Assembly: GCF_964020175.1 (NCBI RefSeq)
Contig: NZ_OZ026541.1
Coordinates: forward strand, 434,001 to 498,000
From: Candidatus Mesenet endosymbiont of Phosphuga atrata
Lineage (GTDB): Bacteria; Pseudomonadota; Alphaproteobacteria; Rickettsiales; Anaplasmataceae
Reading direction: 5' to 3'
DNA: 64,000 bases
Part shown: positions 49,531 through 59,114 of the stretch, in pieces
How positions within the stretch are numbered: position 1 is the stretch's first letter
Layout of the letters: each line of letters opens with the position of its first letter
The notes under the pieces: generated by a model
What the model was told of the DNA's origin: nothing
Seen by the model: only the letters and a program-made list of their open reading frames with translations
Database searches by the model: none
Translations under genes and position numbers: made by a program

Positions 49531-50147
49531 TGAATGTTATAATTTTTGGTCCTCCAGGTTCTGGTAAGGGAACGCAATCATGTATGTTATCAAGAAAATA
49601 TGGCTTAAATATTATTGCTGCTGGTGATTTATTAAGAGCTGCAGTTATTGCTAATAATATTGATATAAAAGTTAAAAATGCTATTGAATCTGGTATTTTA
49701 GTAGAAGATAAGTTTATATGTGACATTATATATAAGCAAATTAAATTGTCGGCTAATAATTTTATACTTGATGGTTTTCCTAGAAATTTAAATCAAGCTA
49801 AGTTTTTAAATAAAGTATTGGAAGAAATGAATCAAGTTATAAATTATATAGTAGAATTGCAAATTAGTGATAATCTAATAATAGAAAGAATTGTAAATCG
49901 TTTTATATGTTTAAATTGTGGGAATATATATAATTTTATGTACATTAATGAGTGTAAAAAGTGTGGTAGTAAAGAAATAAGACAAAGATATGATGATAGA
50001 AATTTAAGTACAGTCAGGAAAAGAATAAAGGAATATAAAATACAAATGGAGGATTTAAGGAAATATTATCAAGATAAAATATTAGGGATTAATGCTGAGA
50101 TGAGCATAGCTCAAGTAAGTGAGGTAATGTATGCTTTTTTTTCTTAG
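49530..50147 (+). CDS. adk: adenylate kinase
   Basis: Equilibrates ATP, ADP and AMP. 205 residues: P-loop FGPPGSGKGTQ, AMP-site AAGDLLRAAV and LDGFPRN. The lid carries four cysteines (Cys127, 130, 142, 145 in CLNCGN and CKKCGS), the zinc-binding form seen in many Gram-positives and some proteobacteria. Sits between secY and rpsM; map and infA, which often follow, are absent. Confidence 0.97.
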   Translation: MNVIIFGPPGSGKGTQSCMLSRKYGLNIIAAGDLLRAAVIANNIDIKVKNAIESGILVEDKFICDIIYKQIKLSANNFILDGFPRNLNQAKFLNKVLEEMNQVINYIVELQISDNLIIERIVNRFICLNCGNIYNFMYINECKKCGSKEIRQRYDDRNLSTVRKRIKEYKIQMEDLRKYYQDKILGINAEMSIAQVSEVMYAFFS

Positions 50148-50155
50148 TTTATTTA

Positions 50156-50183
50156 TTGACTTTAATATATGTTATGTTAAATT
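50156..50183 (+). promoter_or_regulatory. candidate internal promoter before rpsM
   Basis: TTGACT, a 16-bp spacer, TAAATT, in the 67-bp gap between adk and rpsM, one of the few real gaps in the cluster. It could boost the rpsM-rpsK-rpoA-rplQ segment. Confidence 0.4.
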
Positions 50184-50214
50184 GCTAGCTTATACTTTAA
50201 AGGGTGTTTAATCT

Positions 50215-50583
50215 GTGCGTAAAGTAAGTAATAAGGTAGTGGGTGTTGATCTACCGTTAAATAAATGTGTTCCTTTTTCTTTAGCTTACATAAAGGGTGT
50301 GGGCATTTTTTTAGGTAATAAAATTTGTGAAGCTTGTGGTATTTCAAAAACTTTACGTGTTTCAGATTTAACTGATGAGCAAATAAATGCTATTAATGAG
50401 CATATTAGGAAAAACTATATAGTTGAAGAAAACTTAAAAGAGAAGGTTTTTAAAGATATTAAACTTTTAGTAAGTATAGGTTGTTATAGAGGGGTTAGAC
50501 ATAGGCTACATTTATCTGTAAGAGGGCAAAGGACCCATTCTAATGCAAAGACTTGTAGGCGTTTGATTACTATTAGGAGGTAG
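50215..50583 (+). CDS. rpsM: 30S ribosomal protein S13
   Basis: Head protein contacting P-site tRNA and S19. 122 residues from a GTG start preceded by AAAGGGTG; VDLPLNKCVPFSLAYIKGVG, then GCYRGVRHRLHLSVRGQRTH and NAKTCRR. Starts the alpha-operon part. Confidence 0.96.
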   Translation: MRKVSNKVVGVDLPLNKCVPFSLAYIKGVGIFLGNKICEACGISKTLRVSDLTDEQINAINEHIRKNYIVEENLKEKVFKDIKLLVSIGCYRGVRHRLHLSVRGQRTHSNAKTCRRLITIRR

Positions 50584-50600
50584 ATTGAGAGGTTAAGATT

Positions 50601-51008
50601 ATGATAGAAGTGTTAAAGAAAAAATCGGTAGCCATAAAGAAAGAAAAAGTGACTGATGGTATTGCATATGTTTTAGTAACTTTTAATAATTATAAGATTG
50701 TTATTGCAAATGCTATTGATAAACGTGTAATAAAATACACTTCTGCTGGTGTTCATGGTTTTAAAGGGGCAAAGAAGTCTACTCCTTATGCAGGAAATAC
50801 AACTGCTGAATCTATTGCTAAAAGTGCTATGGAAGATGGTATGAAAACATTGCATGTAGTAATGAGTGGTGCTGGTCTTAGTATTGGGCCGAGTAAAGAT
50901 GGTATTGTCAAAGCTATGGAAAGTGCTGGCCTTTCGATAATCTCTATAAAATATAAAACTTGCGTTCCACATAATGGTCCTAGGTTAAGGAAGAAAAGAA
51001 GAGTTTGA
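50601..51008 (+). CDS. rpsK: 30S ribosomal protein S11
   Basis: Platform protein near the E site. 135 residues; SAGVHGFKGAKKSTPYA, TTAESIAKSAMEDGMKTLHV, SIKYKTCVPHNGPRLRKKRRV. Complete. Confidence 0.97.
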   Translation: MIEVLKKKSVAIKKEKVTDGIAYVLVTFNNYKIVIANAIDKRVIKYTSAGVHGFKGAKKSTPYAGNTTAESIAKSAMEDGMKTLHVVMSGAGLSIGPSKDGIVKAMESAGLSIISIKYKTCVPHNGPRLRKKRRV

Positions 51009-51036
51009 CTTGTGTTATTAATTTTAAAGGATATTT

Positions 51037-52134
51037 ATGTCTTATGTTGTTGATGATAAGTCTTGTATCATTATAAGTGATAAAAATGCTATTGCTAATC
51101 TCTCTGTAGGCGAAGTGGTTGTGAAGGAAGGTTATCATGAGGGAGATGTTATTTTAGATCCATTGGAAAGAGGTTATGGTTTGACTTTGGGGACTGCTTT
51201 TAGGCGTATAATGCTCTCTTCTTTAAGTGGGCCAGCAGTATATGGAATTGAAATTGATGATATTTCCCATGAGTTTACTTCAATTTCTGGAGTAAGGGAA
51301 GATGTAACTGATATAGTGCTTAATATAAGTAAACTTTGTGTTAGATTATCTTCTGTGGGTAAGAAATGTCTTTATTTGAAAGCAAAGGGTCCATGTGAAA
51401 TAAGAGCTGATATGATAGAAAGTGATAGTGAATGTACTGTACTTAATAGTGATCTTTATATATGTACACTAGATAGTAATACAAATTTTAAAATGAAAAT
51501 ATATGTTAATAGTGGTAAAGGTTATGCTTCAACTGTAGAGTATGAAAAAGAAGAGACGGGATTTTTTACTAATTCAGTAGGTTTTATTCGTGTTAACGCT
51601 CTGTATAGTCCTGTTAATAAAGTTTCTTTTACAATAGAAAATAGTCGCGTGGGTCAGGTTATTGATTATGATAAGTTGATCATGTCGGTACGGACTAATG
51701 GCTCTTTATCTCCTAAAGAAGCAGTAGCTTTAGCTGCAAAAATCTTACAAAGACAGCTTCTACCCTTTATTGATTGTAATGATGTTGAACTCGCAAAGAT
51801 TAAAGATAATAACAAACTACCATTTGATCCTATTTTGCTATCTAAAGTTAGTGATTTAGAATTTTGTACTAGAGCTCAGAATTATTTAGAAAAAGAAGGT
51901 ATAGTCTATATTGGAGATTTAGTGCAAAAGAAAGAGTATGATATGCTTAAAGCTCCAAGTTTTGGTAAAAGAACATTAGAGGATATAAAAAATAAATTAG
52001 CTGAGAAAAGTTTATCTCTAGGGATGTCTATTCCAAATTGGTCTCCTTCTGATGATATCAAAAAATTCGTTGAAAAATATTCAGATTTATCTTCTAATTA
52101 TAATGAAGATACTAAGGGACATGTTGATAGGTAG
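51037..52134 (+). CDS. rpoA: DNA-directed RNA polymerase subunit alpha
   Basis: Assembles core RNA polymerase; the C-terminal domain contacts UP elements and activators. 365 residues, longer than the E. coli 329, with extra N-terminal and C-terminal tails. Marks: LERGYGLTLGTAFRRIMLSS in the dimerisation domain, and the CTD with CTRAQNYLEKEGIVYIGDLV and PSFGKRTLEDIKNKL. Confidence 0.98.
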   Translation: MSYVVDDKSCIIISDKNAIANLSVGEVVVKEGYHEGDVILDPLERGYGLTLGTAFRRIMLSSLSGPAVYGIEIDDISHEFTSISGVREDVTDIVLNISKLCVRLSSVGKKCLYLKAKGPCEIRADMIESDSECTVLNSDLYICTLDSNTNFKMKIYVNSGKGYASTVEYEKEETGFFTNSVGFIRVNALYSPVNKVSFTIENSRVGQVIDYDKLIMSVRTNGSLSPKEAVALAAKILQRQLLPFIDCNDVELAKIKDNNKLPFDPILLSKVSDLEFCTRAQNYLEKEGIVYIGDLVQKKEYDMLKAPSFGKRTLEDIKNKLAEKSLSLGMSIPNWSPSDDIKKFVEKYSDLSSNYNEDTKGHVDR

Positions 52135-52141
52135 GTAATTT

Positions 52142-52528
52142 ATGAAGCATGGCATAAATCAAAGAAAATTTAATCGTACTTCTAAGCATAGGTTGGCTAT
52201 GTTGCACAATATGTCAATGTCTTTGATTGATCAGGAAAAAATTATTACTACTTTACCTAAAGCTAAGGAGTTAAGGCCTTATGTTGAAAAGATTATTACA
52301 GTTGCCAAGACGAAAGATAATTTGCAAGGTAGGCGTATTTTATATTCAAAAACAAAAGATAAAGTACTTGTTGAAAAATTATTTACTATTCTATCTAAAC
52401 GTTATAAAGATCGTAATGGTGGTTATTGTAGAATAATGAAATACGGTTTTAGAAAAGGAGATAATGCCCCCTTAGCAGTTATAGAGCTTATTGATAGAGA
52501 TGTTATTACTAAAAAGAAATTATCATAA
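52142..52528 (+). CDS. rplQ: 50S ribosomal protein L17
   Basis: 128 residues; [60 protein letters not shown]. Ends the ribosomal-protein cluster. yraN follows after four bases. Confidence 0.97.
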   Translation: MKHGINQRKFNRTSKHRLAMLHNMSMSLIDQEKIITTLPKAKELRPYVEKIITVAKTKDNLQGRRILYSKTKDKVLVEKLFTILSKRYKDRNGGYCRIMKYGFRKGDNAPLAVIELIDRDVITKKKLS

Positions 52529-52532
52529 ATTT

Positions 52533-52895
52533 ATGGGTTTAATAGTGAATAAAGTTAATTTATCTAACTTTATTGGTTATATTGGTGAGGTGATAGTTTT
52601 GCTTTTTTTGAGATTGAAATTGTACAATATTATTAAACACCGTTATAGATGTCATTTAGGAGAAATAGATATAATTGCATGTAAGAAAAATAAGCTCCTC
52701 TTTGTGGAAGTAAAGACTAGTTTATTTAGTGGTGAAATTCCAATTTCTAATTTTCAACGCAATGCAATAATAAGTTCTGCTAAATATTTTATTAGTCTAA
52801 ATTCTAAATTTCAGAACTTTATATTAAGTTTTGATTTTTGTTTTTTATCATTAAGAAGGTTACCTGTTTATATAGAAAATGCTTGGGTAGAGTAG
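52533..52895 (+). CDS. yraN: UPF0102 family nuclease-like protein YraN
   Basis: Small PD-(D/E)XK-fold protein. The core HLGEIDIIACKKNKLLFVEVKT shows the conserved Asp and Glu-Val-Lys; the N-terminal GEVIVLLFLRLKLYNI aligns with the usual GE-x-A-x-x-x-L. I start at MGLIVNKV; an earlier in-frame start would overlap rplQ. 120 residues. Exact role unknown in bacteria generally. Confidence 0.85.
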   Translation: MGLIVNKVNLSNFIGYIGEVIVLLFLRLKLYNIIKHRYRCHLGEIDIIACKKNKLLFVEVKTSLFSGEIPISNFQRNAIISSAKYFISLNSKFQNFILSFDFCFLSLRRLPVYIENAWVE

Positions 52896-52932
52896 TAGAT
52901 GCTATTTTGGTTGTTAGCTTAAGTTTTGTGAT

Positions 52933-53487
52933 ATGAGAAAAAATAAGTTTGAAAAACTAATATCGTGTTATGCTTATGCTTTATTTGAATTATCAAATGA
53001 AAAGCTTGAAATTGTTGAAAAGGATATCCAGTTTTTGCTGAATTTTTTTACAAATGAAAAAGAGGTGGTTTTGTTTTTTCTAAATCCAGTTAATTCTGCT
53101 AAAGTAAAAAGTGATGTTATATCTCTTTTTAGGAATTATATCAGTAATACCTTACTAAATTTTATATTACTGATTGTTAATAATAGACGTTTTTTCTTAC
53201 TAGAAACTATTTTTGAGAAGTTTTTAACTTTAGTAAAAAAATTCAAAAATAAAATTGACATTGTTGTGACATCTGCATTTTCTTTGGGTAAAAGTGACAT
53301 CAAGCTCATTAGTAATTCTATGTCTAGTTTTGGTGAAATTATTAGTTTCACTAATATTGTTGATCCTTCTATTTTAGGCGGTTTTATAGTTAAGGTAGAT
53401 TTTACGATTATTGATGCTTCTTTAAAAAGTTATTTAAGAAGGTTATTGGAGGTAAGTAAAGAAGCGGTTTTATTAAAGGGAGTTTAA
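52933..53487 (+). CDS. atpH: ATP synthase F1 subunit delta
   Basis: Peripheral-stalk subunit joining F1 alpha to subunit b. 184 residues; the helical N-terminal domain ([19 protein letters not shown]) and the C-terminal [20 protein letters not shown] with [12 protein letters not shown]. One base after its stop comes atpA. The remaining atp genes (G, D, C and the F0 set) are not here. Confidence 0.95.
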   Translation: MRKNKFEKLISCYAYALFELSNEKLEIVEKDIQFLLNFFTNEKEVVLFFLNPVNSAKVKSDVISLFRNYISNTLLNFILLIVNNRRFFLLETIFEKFLTLVKKFKNKIDIVVTSAFSLGKSDIKLISNSMSSFGEIISFTNIVDPSILGGFIVKVDFTIIDASLKSYLRRLLEVSKEAVLLKGV

Positions 53488-53488
53488 T

Positions 53489-55012
53489 ATGAGTATAGAT
53501 GGCTCTGAAATATTAAGTGTTATAAAGAAAAAGGTTGAACAATATAATGTACATATAAAATATGAGCATATTGGTGAAGTTGTTTCAGCTGCTGATGGTA
53601 TAGCTATAGCTTATGGTTTAGAAAAAGCTAAATTTGGTGAAAGGATAGTTTTTGCTAATAATATAGAAGGAGTTGTTCAAGGTTTAGATGGTGATATTAC
53701 CAACATAATAGCATTTGGTAACGATTGTAATATTGGGGAAAAAGATGTTGTTAAATGTACAGGGGACGTTATTAAGACTAATGTAGGCTTTGAATTATTA
53801 GGCAGAGTAGTTGATCCCTTGGGTAATCCAATTGATGGCAATGGAGTGATAAAGAGTAATATTAGAATGCCGGTAGAGTCGAAAGCTCCAGGTATAATAG
53901 AGAGAAAATCTGTCCATGAACCTCTTCAGACTGGGATTAAGATTATAGATGCATTAATTCCAATAGGTAGAGGGCAGCGCGAATTAATAATTGGTGATAG
54001 GCAAGTCGGTAAAACAACAATTGCACTAGATACAATAATTAATCAAAAAAGTATTAATCGTACAAGTAGTAATGATCAAAAAGTATATTGTATCTATGTG
54101 GCTATTGGGCAAAAGATATCTACAATTGCAAGGGTGGTAAATAAGCTTAAAGAGAGTGGAGCATTAGAATATACCACTGTTGTTGCTGCAAGTGCATCCG
54201 ATCCAGCATCTCTTCAATTTTTAGCACCGTATGTTGGTTGTGCCATGGGTGAGTTTTTTCGCGATAATGGTATGCACTGTCTTATAGTTTATGATGATTT
54301 ATCAAAACATGCCATTGCATATAGACAAATGTCCTTATTGCTTAGGAGACCTCCAGGACGCGAAGCATATCCTGGTGATATATTTTATATTCATTCGCGT
54401 CTTTTAGAAAGGGCTGCCAAAATGTCCGAAAAAAAAAGGTCAGGTTCTTTAACTGCACTGCCTATAGTTGAGACACAAGCTGGAGATGTTTCTGCATATA
54501 TACCAACAAATGTGATCTCTATTACTGATGGGCAAATATTTCTTGAATCAGAGCTGTTTAATAAGGGTTTTCGCCCTGCAGTAAATGTTGGGCTTTCTGT
54601 ATCAAGAGTTGGCTCATCTGCACAAGTAGATTCTATTAAAAAGGTTGCGGGGCCTATTAAATTAAATTTAGCACAGTACAGGGAGCTAGAAGATTTCTCT
54701 AAGTTTGGTTCTGATTTGGATTGTTATTCTCAAGCTGTGTTAGATAGAGGAAGGCGTTTAATAGAATTGTTGAAACAGAAACAATATTCGCCTATTCCAG
54801 TAGCAGAGCAAGTTGCAATTATATTTGCTGGTGTTAATGGTTATTTAGATAGTATAGATATTAAAGATATCAGTACGTTTGAATGCGATTTTATCGCACA
54901 TCTACGTAATAATTATCCAGATGTTTTAGAAATCTTGTCAAAAACTATAAATAGTGATATAAAAATTAAAATGTCTGGTATTTTAGAGAAATTTATATCT
55001 AATTTTAGTTGA
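53489..55012 (+). CDS. atpA: ATP synthase F1 subunit alpha
   Basis: Non-catalytic nucleotide-binding subunit of F1. 507 residues; P-loop [47 protein letters not shown], and the signature [17 protein letters not shown]. Translationally coupled to atpH. Confidence 0.98.
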   Translation: MSIDGSEILSVIKKKVEQYNVHIKYEHIGEVVSAADGIAIAYGLEKAKFGERIVFANNIEGVVQGLDGDITNIIAFGNDCNIGEKDVVKCTGDVIKTNVGFELLGRVVDPLGNPIDGNGVIKSNIRMPVESKAPGIIERKSVHEPLQTGIKIIDALIPIGRGQRELIIGDRQVGKTTIALDTIINQKSINRTSSNDQKVYCIYVAIGQKISTIARVVNKLKESGALEYTTVVAASASDPASLQFLAPYVGCAMGEFFRDNGMHCLIVYDDLSKHAIAYRQMSLLLRRPPGREAYPGDIFYIHSRLLERAAKMSEKKRSGSLTALPIVETQAGDVSAYIPTNVISITDGQIFLESELFNKGFRPAVNVGLSVSRVGSSAQVDSIKKVAGPIKLNLAQYRELEDFSKFGSDLDCYSQAVLDRGRRLIELLKQKQYSPIPVAEQVAIIFAGVNGYLDSIDIKDISTFECDFIAHLRNNYPDVLEILSKTINSDIKIKMSGILEKFISNFS

Positions 55013-55037
55013 TCTCGAATATTTATAGGTATAAGGT

Positions 55038-55517
55038 ATGGAAACTACTAAATTCCCGATAACTAGACTCGGTCTAGAGCGTATGAAAAATGAGCTTGAA
55101 GAGCTAAAAAAAGAAAGGCCAAGTATGATTAAAGCAATTTCTGATGCTCGTGATCATGGAGATTTATCTGAAAATGCAGAGTATCATGCTGCACGTGAAA
55201 AGCAAAGTTTTATTGAAGGTCGTATAGCTTATCTAGGAGATAAGCTTTCTCATGCTGAAGTCATAGATATTGATAATTTTTTAGGGGATACTATTGCATT
55301 TGGTGCTACTGTTGAACTATGTATAGATGGCGATCCAGATAAAAAATGTATTTATACAATTGTTGGTGAGTATGAGGCTGATGTTTCAAAACAACTAATA
55401 TCGGTTACATCTCCTCTAGCTAGTACTTTAATTGGTAAGAAAGTAGGAGATTCTGTTGAGGTTGAAGCTCCTAATGGTGAAAAATCATACACTGTAGTTA
55501 ATATTGAATTTAAATAA
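55038..55517 (+). CDS. greA: transcription elongation factor GreA
   Basis: Stimulates transcript cleavage by backtracked RNA polymerase. 159 residues; the N-terminal coiled coil ends in the acidic tip ARDHGDLSENAEYHAAREKQ with the metal-coordinating Asp and Glu, and the C-terminal FKBP-like domain ends GEKSYTVVNIEF. ATG after AAGGT. Confidence 0.97.
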   Translation: METTKFPITRLGLERMKNELEELKKERPSMIKAISDARDHGDLSENAEYHAAREKQSFIEGRIAYLGDKLSHAEVIDIDNFLGDTIAFGATVELCIDGDPDKKCIYTIVGEYEADVSKQLISVTSPLASTLIGKKVGDSVEVEAPNGEKSYTVVNIEFK

Positions 55518-55523
55518 GCCTTA

Positions 55524-55552
55524 TTGACTCTTGATTTGAAGTAAGGTATTAC
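55524..55552 (+). promoter_or_regulatory. candidate promoter of ribB
   Basis: TTGACT, a 17-bp spacer, TATTAC, about 30 bases before the ribB start and just after greA. A good sigma-70 spacing; likely the start of a ribB-gap-tatC transcript. Confidence 0.5.
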
Positions 55553-55581
55553 CTAATTTATCTTATAATTTTGGTCTTATA

Positions 55582-56202
55582 ATGGGTTCATTGGAAACTT
55601 CTCCTGTAGAAGATGTGCTAGAAGATGCATTGCAAGGGAAATTATTTATACTTGCTGATGACGAAAATAGGGAAAATGAAGGTGATTTGGTTATTTTGGC
55701 AGAGAGAGTTAATATTGAAGCTGTTACTTTCATGATAAGATATGGTAGTGGTATTGTATGTTTAGTACTAACTAATTCACATGCGAATAATTTGGGGCTT
55801 GACCTTATGCCGAGGAGAAATATCGGTAGTTATCACACAGCATTTACTACTTCTATAGATGCAAGGTATGGTATTACCACTGGAGTATCTGCTCAAGATA
55901 GGACTCATACGATACTTACTGCTATTGATAAAAACAGCACAGTGAATGATATTACAACCCCTGGCCATGTTTTTCCTCTAATTGCAAATCAAGGCGGTGT
56001 CTTAAAAAGGCGTGGTCATACGGAAGCTAGTATTGAAATAGCACGTATAATAGGGTTAGATCAATCAGCTGTAATCTGTGAGGTAATGAATCAGGAAGAT
56101 GGTTCTATGATGCGATTACCTCACCTTTTAGAATTTGCTAAGGAGCATAAAATTAAATTAACGACTATTGATAAATTAGTTAAATTTATAGAAGGTTCAT
56201 AA
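55582..56202 (+). CDS. ribB: 3,4-dihydroxy-2-butanone 4-phosphate synthase
   Basis: Makes the four-carbon riboflavin precursor from ribulose 5-phosphate. 206 residues. The catalytic DDENRENEGDLVILAE at about residues 27-42, then AFTTSIDARYGITTGVSAQD and PGHVFPLIANQGGVLKRRGH with TEASIEIA. No fused GTP cyclohydrolase II domain. Riboflavin supply is a known trait of some Wolbachia; the other rib genes lie outside. Confidence 0.97.
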   Translation: MGSLETSPVEDVLEDALQGKLFILADDENRENEGDLVILAERVNIEAVTFMIRYGSGIVCLVLTNSHANNLGLDLMPRRNIGSYHTAFTTSIDARYGITTGVSAQDRTHTILTAIDKNSTVNDITTPGHVFPLIANQGGVLKRRGHTEASIEIARIIGLDQSAVICEVMNQEDGSMMRLPHLLEFAKEHKIKLTTIDKLVKFIEGS

Positions 56203-56211
56203 TTTATAGAT

Positions 56212-57228
56212 ATGGCAGTTCGTTTGGGAATAAATGGATTAGGTAGGATAGGTAATAATATACTACGTGCTATTTATGAAATTAAAGAGTATAGAGACAA
56301 ATTAAAGATTGCAGCTATTAATGGTTCTATGGAGGGGGAGAAACATGCACACTTACTAAAGTATGACTCTGTCCATGGTAAGTTTAAATACGGAGTAACG
56401 GCAGAGCAGGGTATAATTGCTATAAAGGATGATAGGTTACCTTTTTATCGTGAGCGTAATCCTGAGAATATTCCTTGGAGTAAGCATGAAGTTGATATTG
56501 TTTTGGAATGCACAGGTGCGTTTAATAAAAAAGATGAAGCGAAAAAGCATATAAAGTCTGGAGCAAAAAAGGTTATAGTTTCTGCACCAGTGACAGATGC
56601 TGATGCGACAATAATATATGGTGTAAATAACTACGCTTTAAAAAATGAGCATGAAGTAATTTCAGCTGGTTCATGTACAACAAATTGTTTGGCCCCTGTT
56701 CTGCAGGTTTTACATAATAGTATTGGTGTAAGTAATGGTTTTATGACAACTATACATGCTTATACCAATGATCAAAATGTTGTTGATGGTAGTCATGGAG
56801 ATTTGCGCAGAGCGAGAGCTTGTGCACTTTCTATGATACCTACAACTACTGGAGCAGCTAAAACTATAGGTTTAATTATTCCTGAGCTGCAAGGAAAGCT
56901 AGATGGAGTAGCAATTAGAGTGCCAGTTGCTAATGTATCTTTGGTTGATTTGAAATTTACTGCAAAGAAGAGCGTAAAAGCACAAGAATTGAATGATATT
57001 TTTAAAAATGCCGCTGAAAATGAGAAACAAGGAGTGCTGGCTGTATGTGAAGAACCGTTAGTATCAATAGATTTTGTTCATGATCCACATAGTGCTACTT
57101 TGGATCTTAAGGGTACACATGTTGTTGATTCTACCTTATGTAGGGTTGCTGCATGGTATGATAATGAATGGGCCTTCTCGCTTAGAATGTTGGATATTGC
57201 CATTTTATTAGGTCAAATGCTTAAGTGA
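56212..57228 (+). CDS. gap: glyceraldehyde-3-phosphate dehydrogenase
   Basis: Interconverts glyceraldehyde 3-phosphate and 1,3-bisphosphoglycerate. 338 residues; NAD-binding LGINGLGRIGNNILRA, the catalytic Cys in SAGSCTTNCLAPVLQ at about 151-165, and WYDNEWAFSLRMLD near the C-terminus. In organisms that lack hexokinase-type glycolysis it works in the gluconeogenic direction, which is likely here but inferred. Its stop overlaps the tatC GTG. Confidence 0.97.
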   Translation: MAVRLGINGLGRIGNNILRAIYEIKEYRDKLKIAAINGSMEGEKHAHLLKYDSVHGKFKYGVTAEQGIIAIKDDRLPFYRERNPENIPWSKHEVDIVLECTGAFNKKDEAKKHIKSGAKKVIVSAPVTDADATIIYGVNNYALKNEHEVISAGSCTTNCLAPVLQVLHNSIGVSNGFMTTIHAYTNDQNVVDGSHGDLRRARACALSMIPTTTGAAKTIGLIIPELQGKLDGVAIRVPVANVSLVDLKFTAKKSVKAQELNDIFKNAAENEKQGVLAVCEEPLVSIDFVHDPHSATLDLKGTHVVDSTLCRVAAWYDNEWAFSLRMLDIAILLGQMLK

Positions 57229-57974
57229 AAAAAATATCAATTTTAGAACACTTTGTAGAACTCAGAAGAAGAGTAATTTTTTCTTTTTTGGTTTTTTGTG
57301 TTATTTTCTGCTTCTGTTATTATTTTTCTGATAAGATATATGGTTTTTTACTTGTACCTTTAATAGACCTTGAAGGAAATAATAGTGAATTTTCCCTTAT
57401 ATATACTGACTTAACAGAAGCTTTTTTTGTTTATCTAAAAGTTGCAGTTATGTCAGCACTGCTGTTTTCTTCTCCTGTTTTTATATGGCAGTTTTATATG
57501 TTTTTAGCTCCTGGGCTTTATAAAAATGAAAAAGATATTCTATTACCATATTTGATTGCAACACCGTTGTTATTTGTTCTGGGAGCTGCTGTAGCTTACT
57601 ACTACATATTTCCTTTAGCGTGGAAGTTCTTTATTGCCTTTGAAAACAGTAGCCCTACAGCAGGTACCATTCCAATAGAATTTATGCCATCGGTGAGTGA
57701 ATATTTGGATCTTGTTATTCAACTAATGTTTGCATTTGGTACTGCTTTTCAGATGCCTATATTGCTTACGCTTATGACAAAAGCTGGTATAATTACTACA
57801 GAAGCTTTAGTAAGCAAGCGTAGAGTAGCAATAGTTATAATATTTATAGTTGCAGCTATTTTAACTCCACCTGATGTCTTAAGTCAAATTGGGCTAGCAA
57901 TACCAATGATGATATTGTACGAAATTTCAATACTTATTTGTAGGTATATGGAAAAGGAAAAGTCAAAAAAGTAA
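57225..57974 (+). CDS. tatC: Sec-independent (Tat) translocase subunit TatC
   Basis: Receptor of the twin-arginine export pathway. 249 residues with six predicted helices. The N-terminal LEHFVELRRRVIFSFLVFC is the classical signal-peptide receptor region, with FLAPGLYKNEKDILLPY and PDVLSQIGLAIPMMILYEIS later. GTG start overlapping gap by four bases. Confidence 0.97.
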   Translation: MKKISILEHFVELRRRVIFSFLVFCVIFCFCYYFSDKIYGFLLVPLIDLEGNNSEFSLIYTDLTEAFFVYLKVAVMSALLFSSPVFIWQFYMFLAPGLYKNEKDILLPYLIATPLLFVLGAAVAYYYIFPLAWKFFIAFENSSPTAGTIPIEFMPSVSEYLDLVIQLMFAFGTAFQMPILLTLMTKAGIITTEALVSKRRVAIVIIFIVAAILTPPDVLSQIGLAIPMMILYEISILICRYMEKEKSKK

Positions 57975-58082
57975 AGACAATATTAAGATTGATGAAATCT
58001 TATACTAAAATGATATAAAGCTGCTTTGCGTTATTGATTTGCAAATTATATAGTTACTATAGCATAAAACATAGGGGGTACA

Positions 58083-58589
58083 ATGCAAAGTAATGACTGG
58101 AGAGTTAGGCAACAAGAGTTGTTAAATCCTACAAGGGTAAGAGAAGAAAGGATGCGTGAAAGATTAGAAGCTCACGCAAGATATGATAGAGAAGCACATA
58201 TTCCTGGAACTTCTGCACATAGGCAGAGAACATGTATAGATTCTGCGAGCGATGCTGTAAATAATTGTTATTGTGGGCCAAAGGATACTAAATCAGGTAA
58301 GGCTGCACGGGTGTTATGTGGGCTATCTGTAGCGTCTGTAGCAACTGGCATTTGTGGAATGGGAACAGGTGTTTTACCTTATGAAGTAGGGTATAGTTTA
58401 GGGTATGCGGGAATGGCAGGGTGTGGTATAACACCTTGTGTTGGCCATTCTGGTAAGTGTTGTAACACTGAAGCATCGCCCTCTAATGCACAAGCTGCTA
58501 TACAGCTACAACCAATATCAATACAGCCAAGTTCTAGTATGCAACAAACAAGTACTGCTCCTGTAGTAGCACAAATCCACAAAAGATAA
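58083..58589 (+). CDS. hypothetical Cys/Gly-rich small membrane-type protein
   Basis: Not recognised. 168 residues. A strong ribosome site (AGGGGG) precedes the ATG. The first ~50 residues are Arg/Glu-rich and hydrophilic (REERMRERLEAHARYDREAH). The middle has many Cys and Gly with moderately hydrophobic segments at about 80-100 and 105-125 (LCGLSVASVATGICGMGTG; YSLGYAGMAGCGITPCVG), then a Cys pair and a Gln/Ser-rich tail. Such segments could form a membrane hairpin. It has its own promoter region and is followed by a hairpin, so it is a single-gene unit. Confidence 0.6.
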   Translation: MQSNDWRVRQQELLNPTRVREERMRERLEAHARYDREAHIPGTSAHRQRTCIDSASDAVNNCYCGPKDTKSGKAARVLCGLSVASVATGICGMGTGVLPYEVGYSLGYAGMAGCGITPCVGHSGKCCNTEASPSNAQAAIQLQPISIQPSSSMQQTSTAPVVAQIHKR

Positions 58590-58634
58590 TAATACTTTTT
58601 TCAGAACTTTTTTATAAGAACTCAAGATATACTA

Positions 58635-58659
58635 AATAGTAGCATTATATACTACTATT
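58635..58659. terminator. hairpin after the Cys/Gly-rich gene
   Basis: AATAGTAG and CTACTATT form a perfect 8-bp stem with a 9-base loop, about 45 bases beyond the stop codon. It lacks a T-run immediately after, so terminator function is uncertain. Confidence 0.4.
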
Positions 58660-58772
58660 AGTATATAAAATCACCTAAATATTTCATATCTCTAAATTTC
58701 TAGTCTCCTAAGAGACTTTCATCAATTTCAATTTATTTCTTTAAAAATCAATCTTTATAATGGAGGATTTAT

Positions 58773-59114
58773 ATGTCAAATTTAAAATTTGATTCTGGTG
58801 TAAATTTTTTTGACCATTTTGAAACTGATCCACTGATAAATGACATCGAGAGATATCGTTCACTTTGGAAAGCAGTAATATTACAAGCAGTAACTGATTC
58901 AATTAGCAGTAATAGAAGAACAGAAATACAACTCGAAAAGAAAAAAGCAATTGAATGGCTATTTGATTTTAATCAAGATTTTGATGTTGTATGTGAGTAT
59001 GCAGGCTATAAACCAGTTTACGTTCGAGGTAAGGCAAGATCCATAATTAAAGAGAAACTGAGTAAGTTAGCGTGCGGCTATCAATACCATCAAGAAAATT
59101 CCACAGTAATTTAG
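58773..59114 (+). CDS. small hypothetical protein, 113 aa
   Basis: No named function recognised. GGAGG lies seven bases before the ATG, a strong start. The middle RYRSLWKAVILQAVTDSISS, the Lys-rich helix and the late DVVCEYAGYKPVYVRGKARS give the impression of a compact DNA-associated or phage-type accessory protein family (tryptophan-KAVILQA and aromatic-VR-KA motifs), but I cannot name it. Its 3' end overlaps the convergent CADD-like gene by 68 bases. Confidence 0.6.
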   Translation: MSNLKFDSGVNFFDHFETDPLINDIERYRSLWKAVILQAVTDSISSNRRTEIQLEKKKAIEWLFDFNQDFDVVCEYAGYKPVYVRGKARSIIKEKLSKLACGYQYHQENSTVI

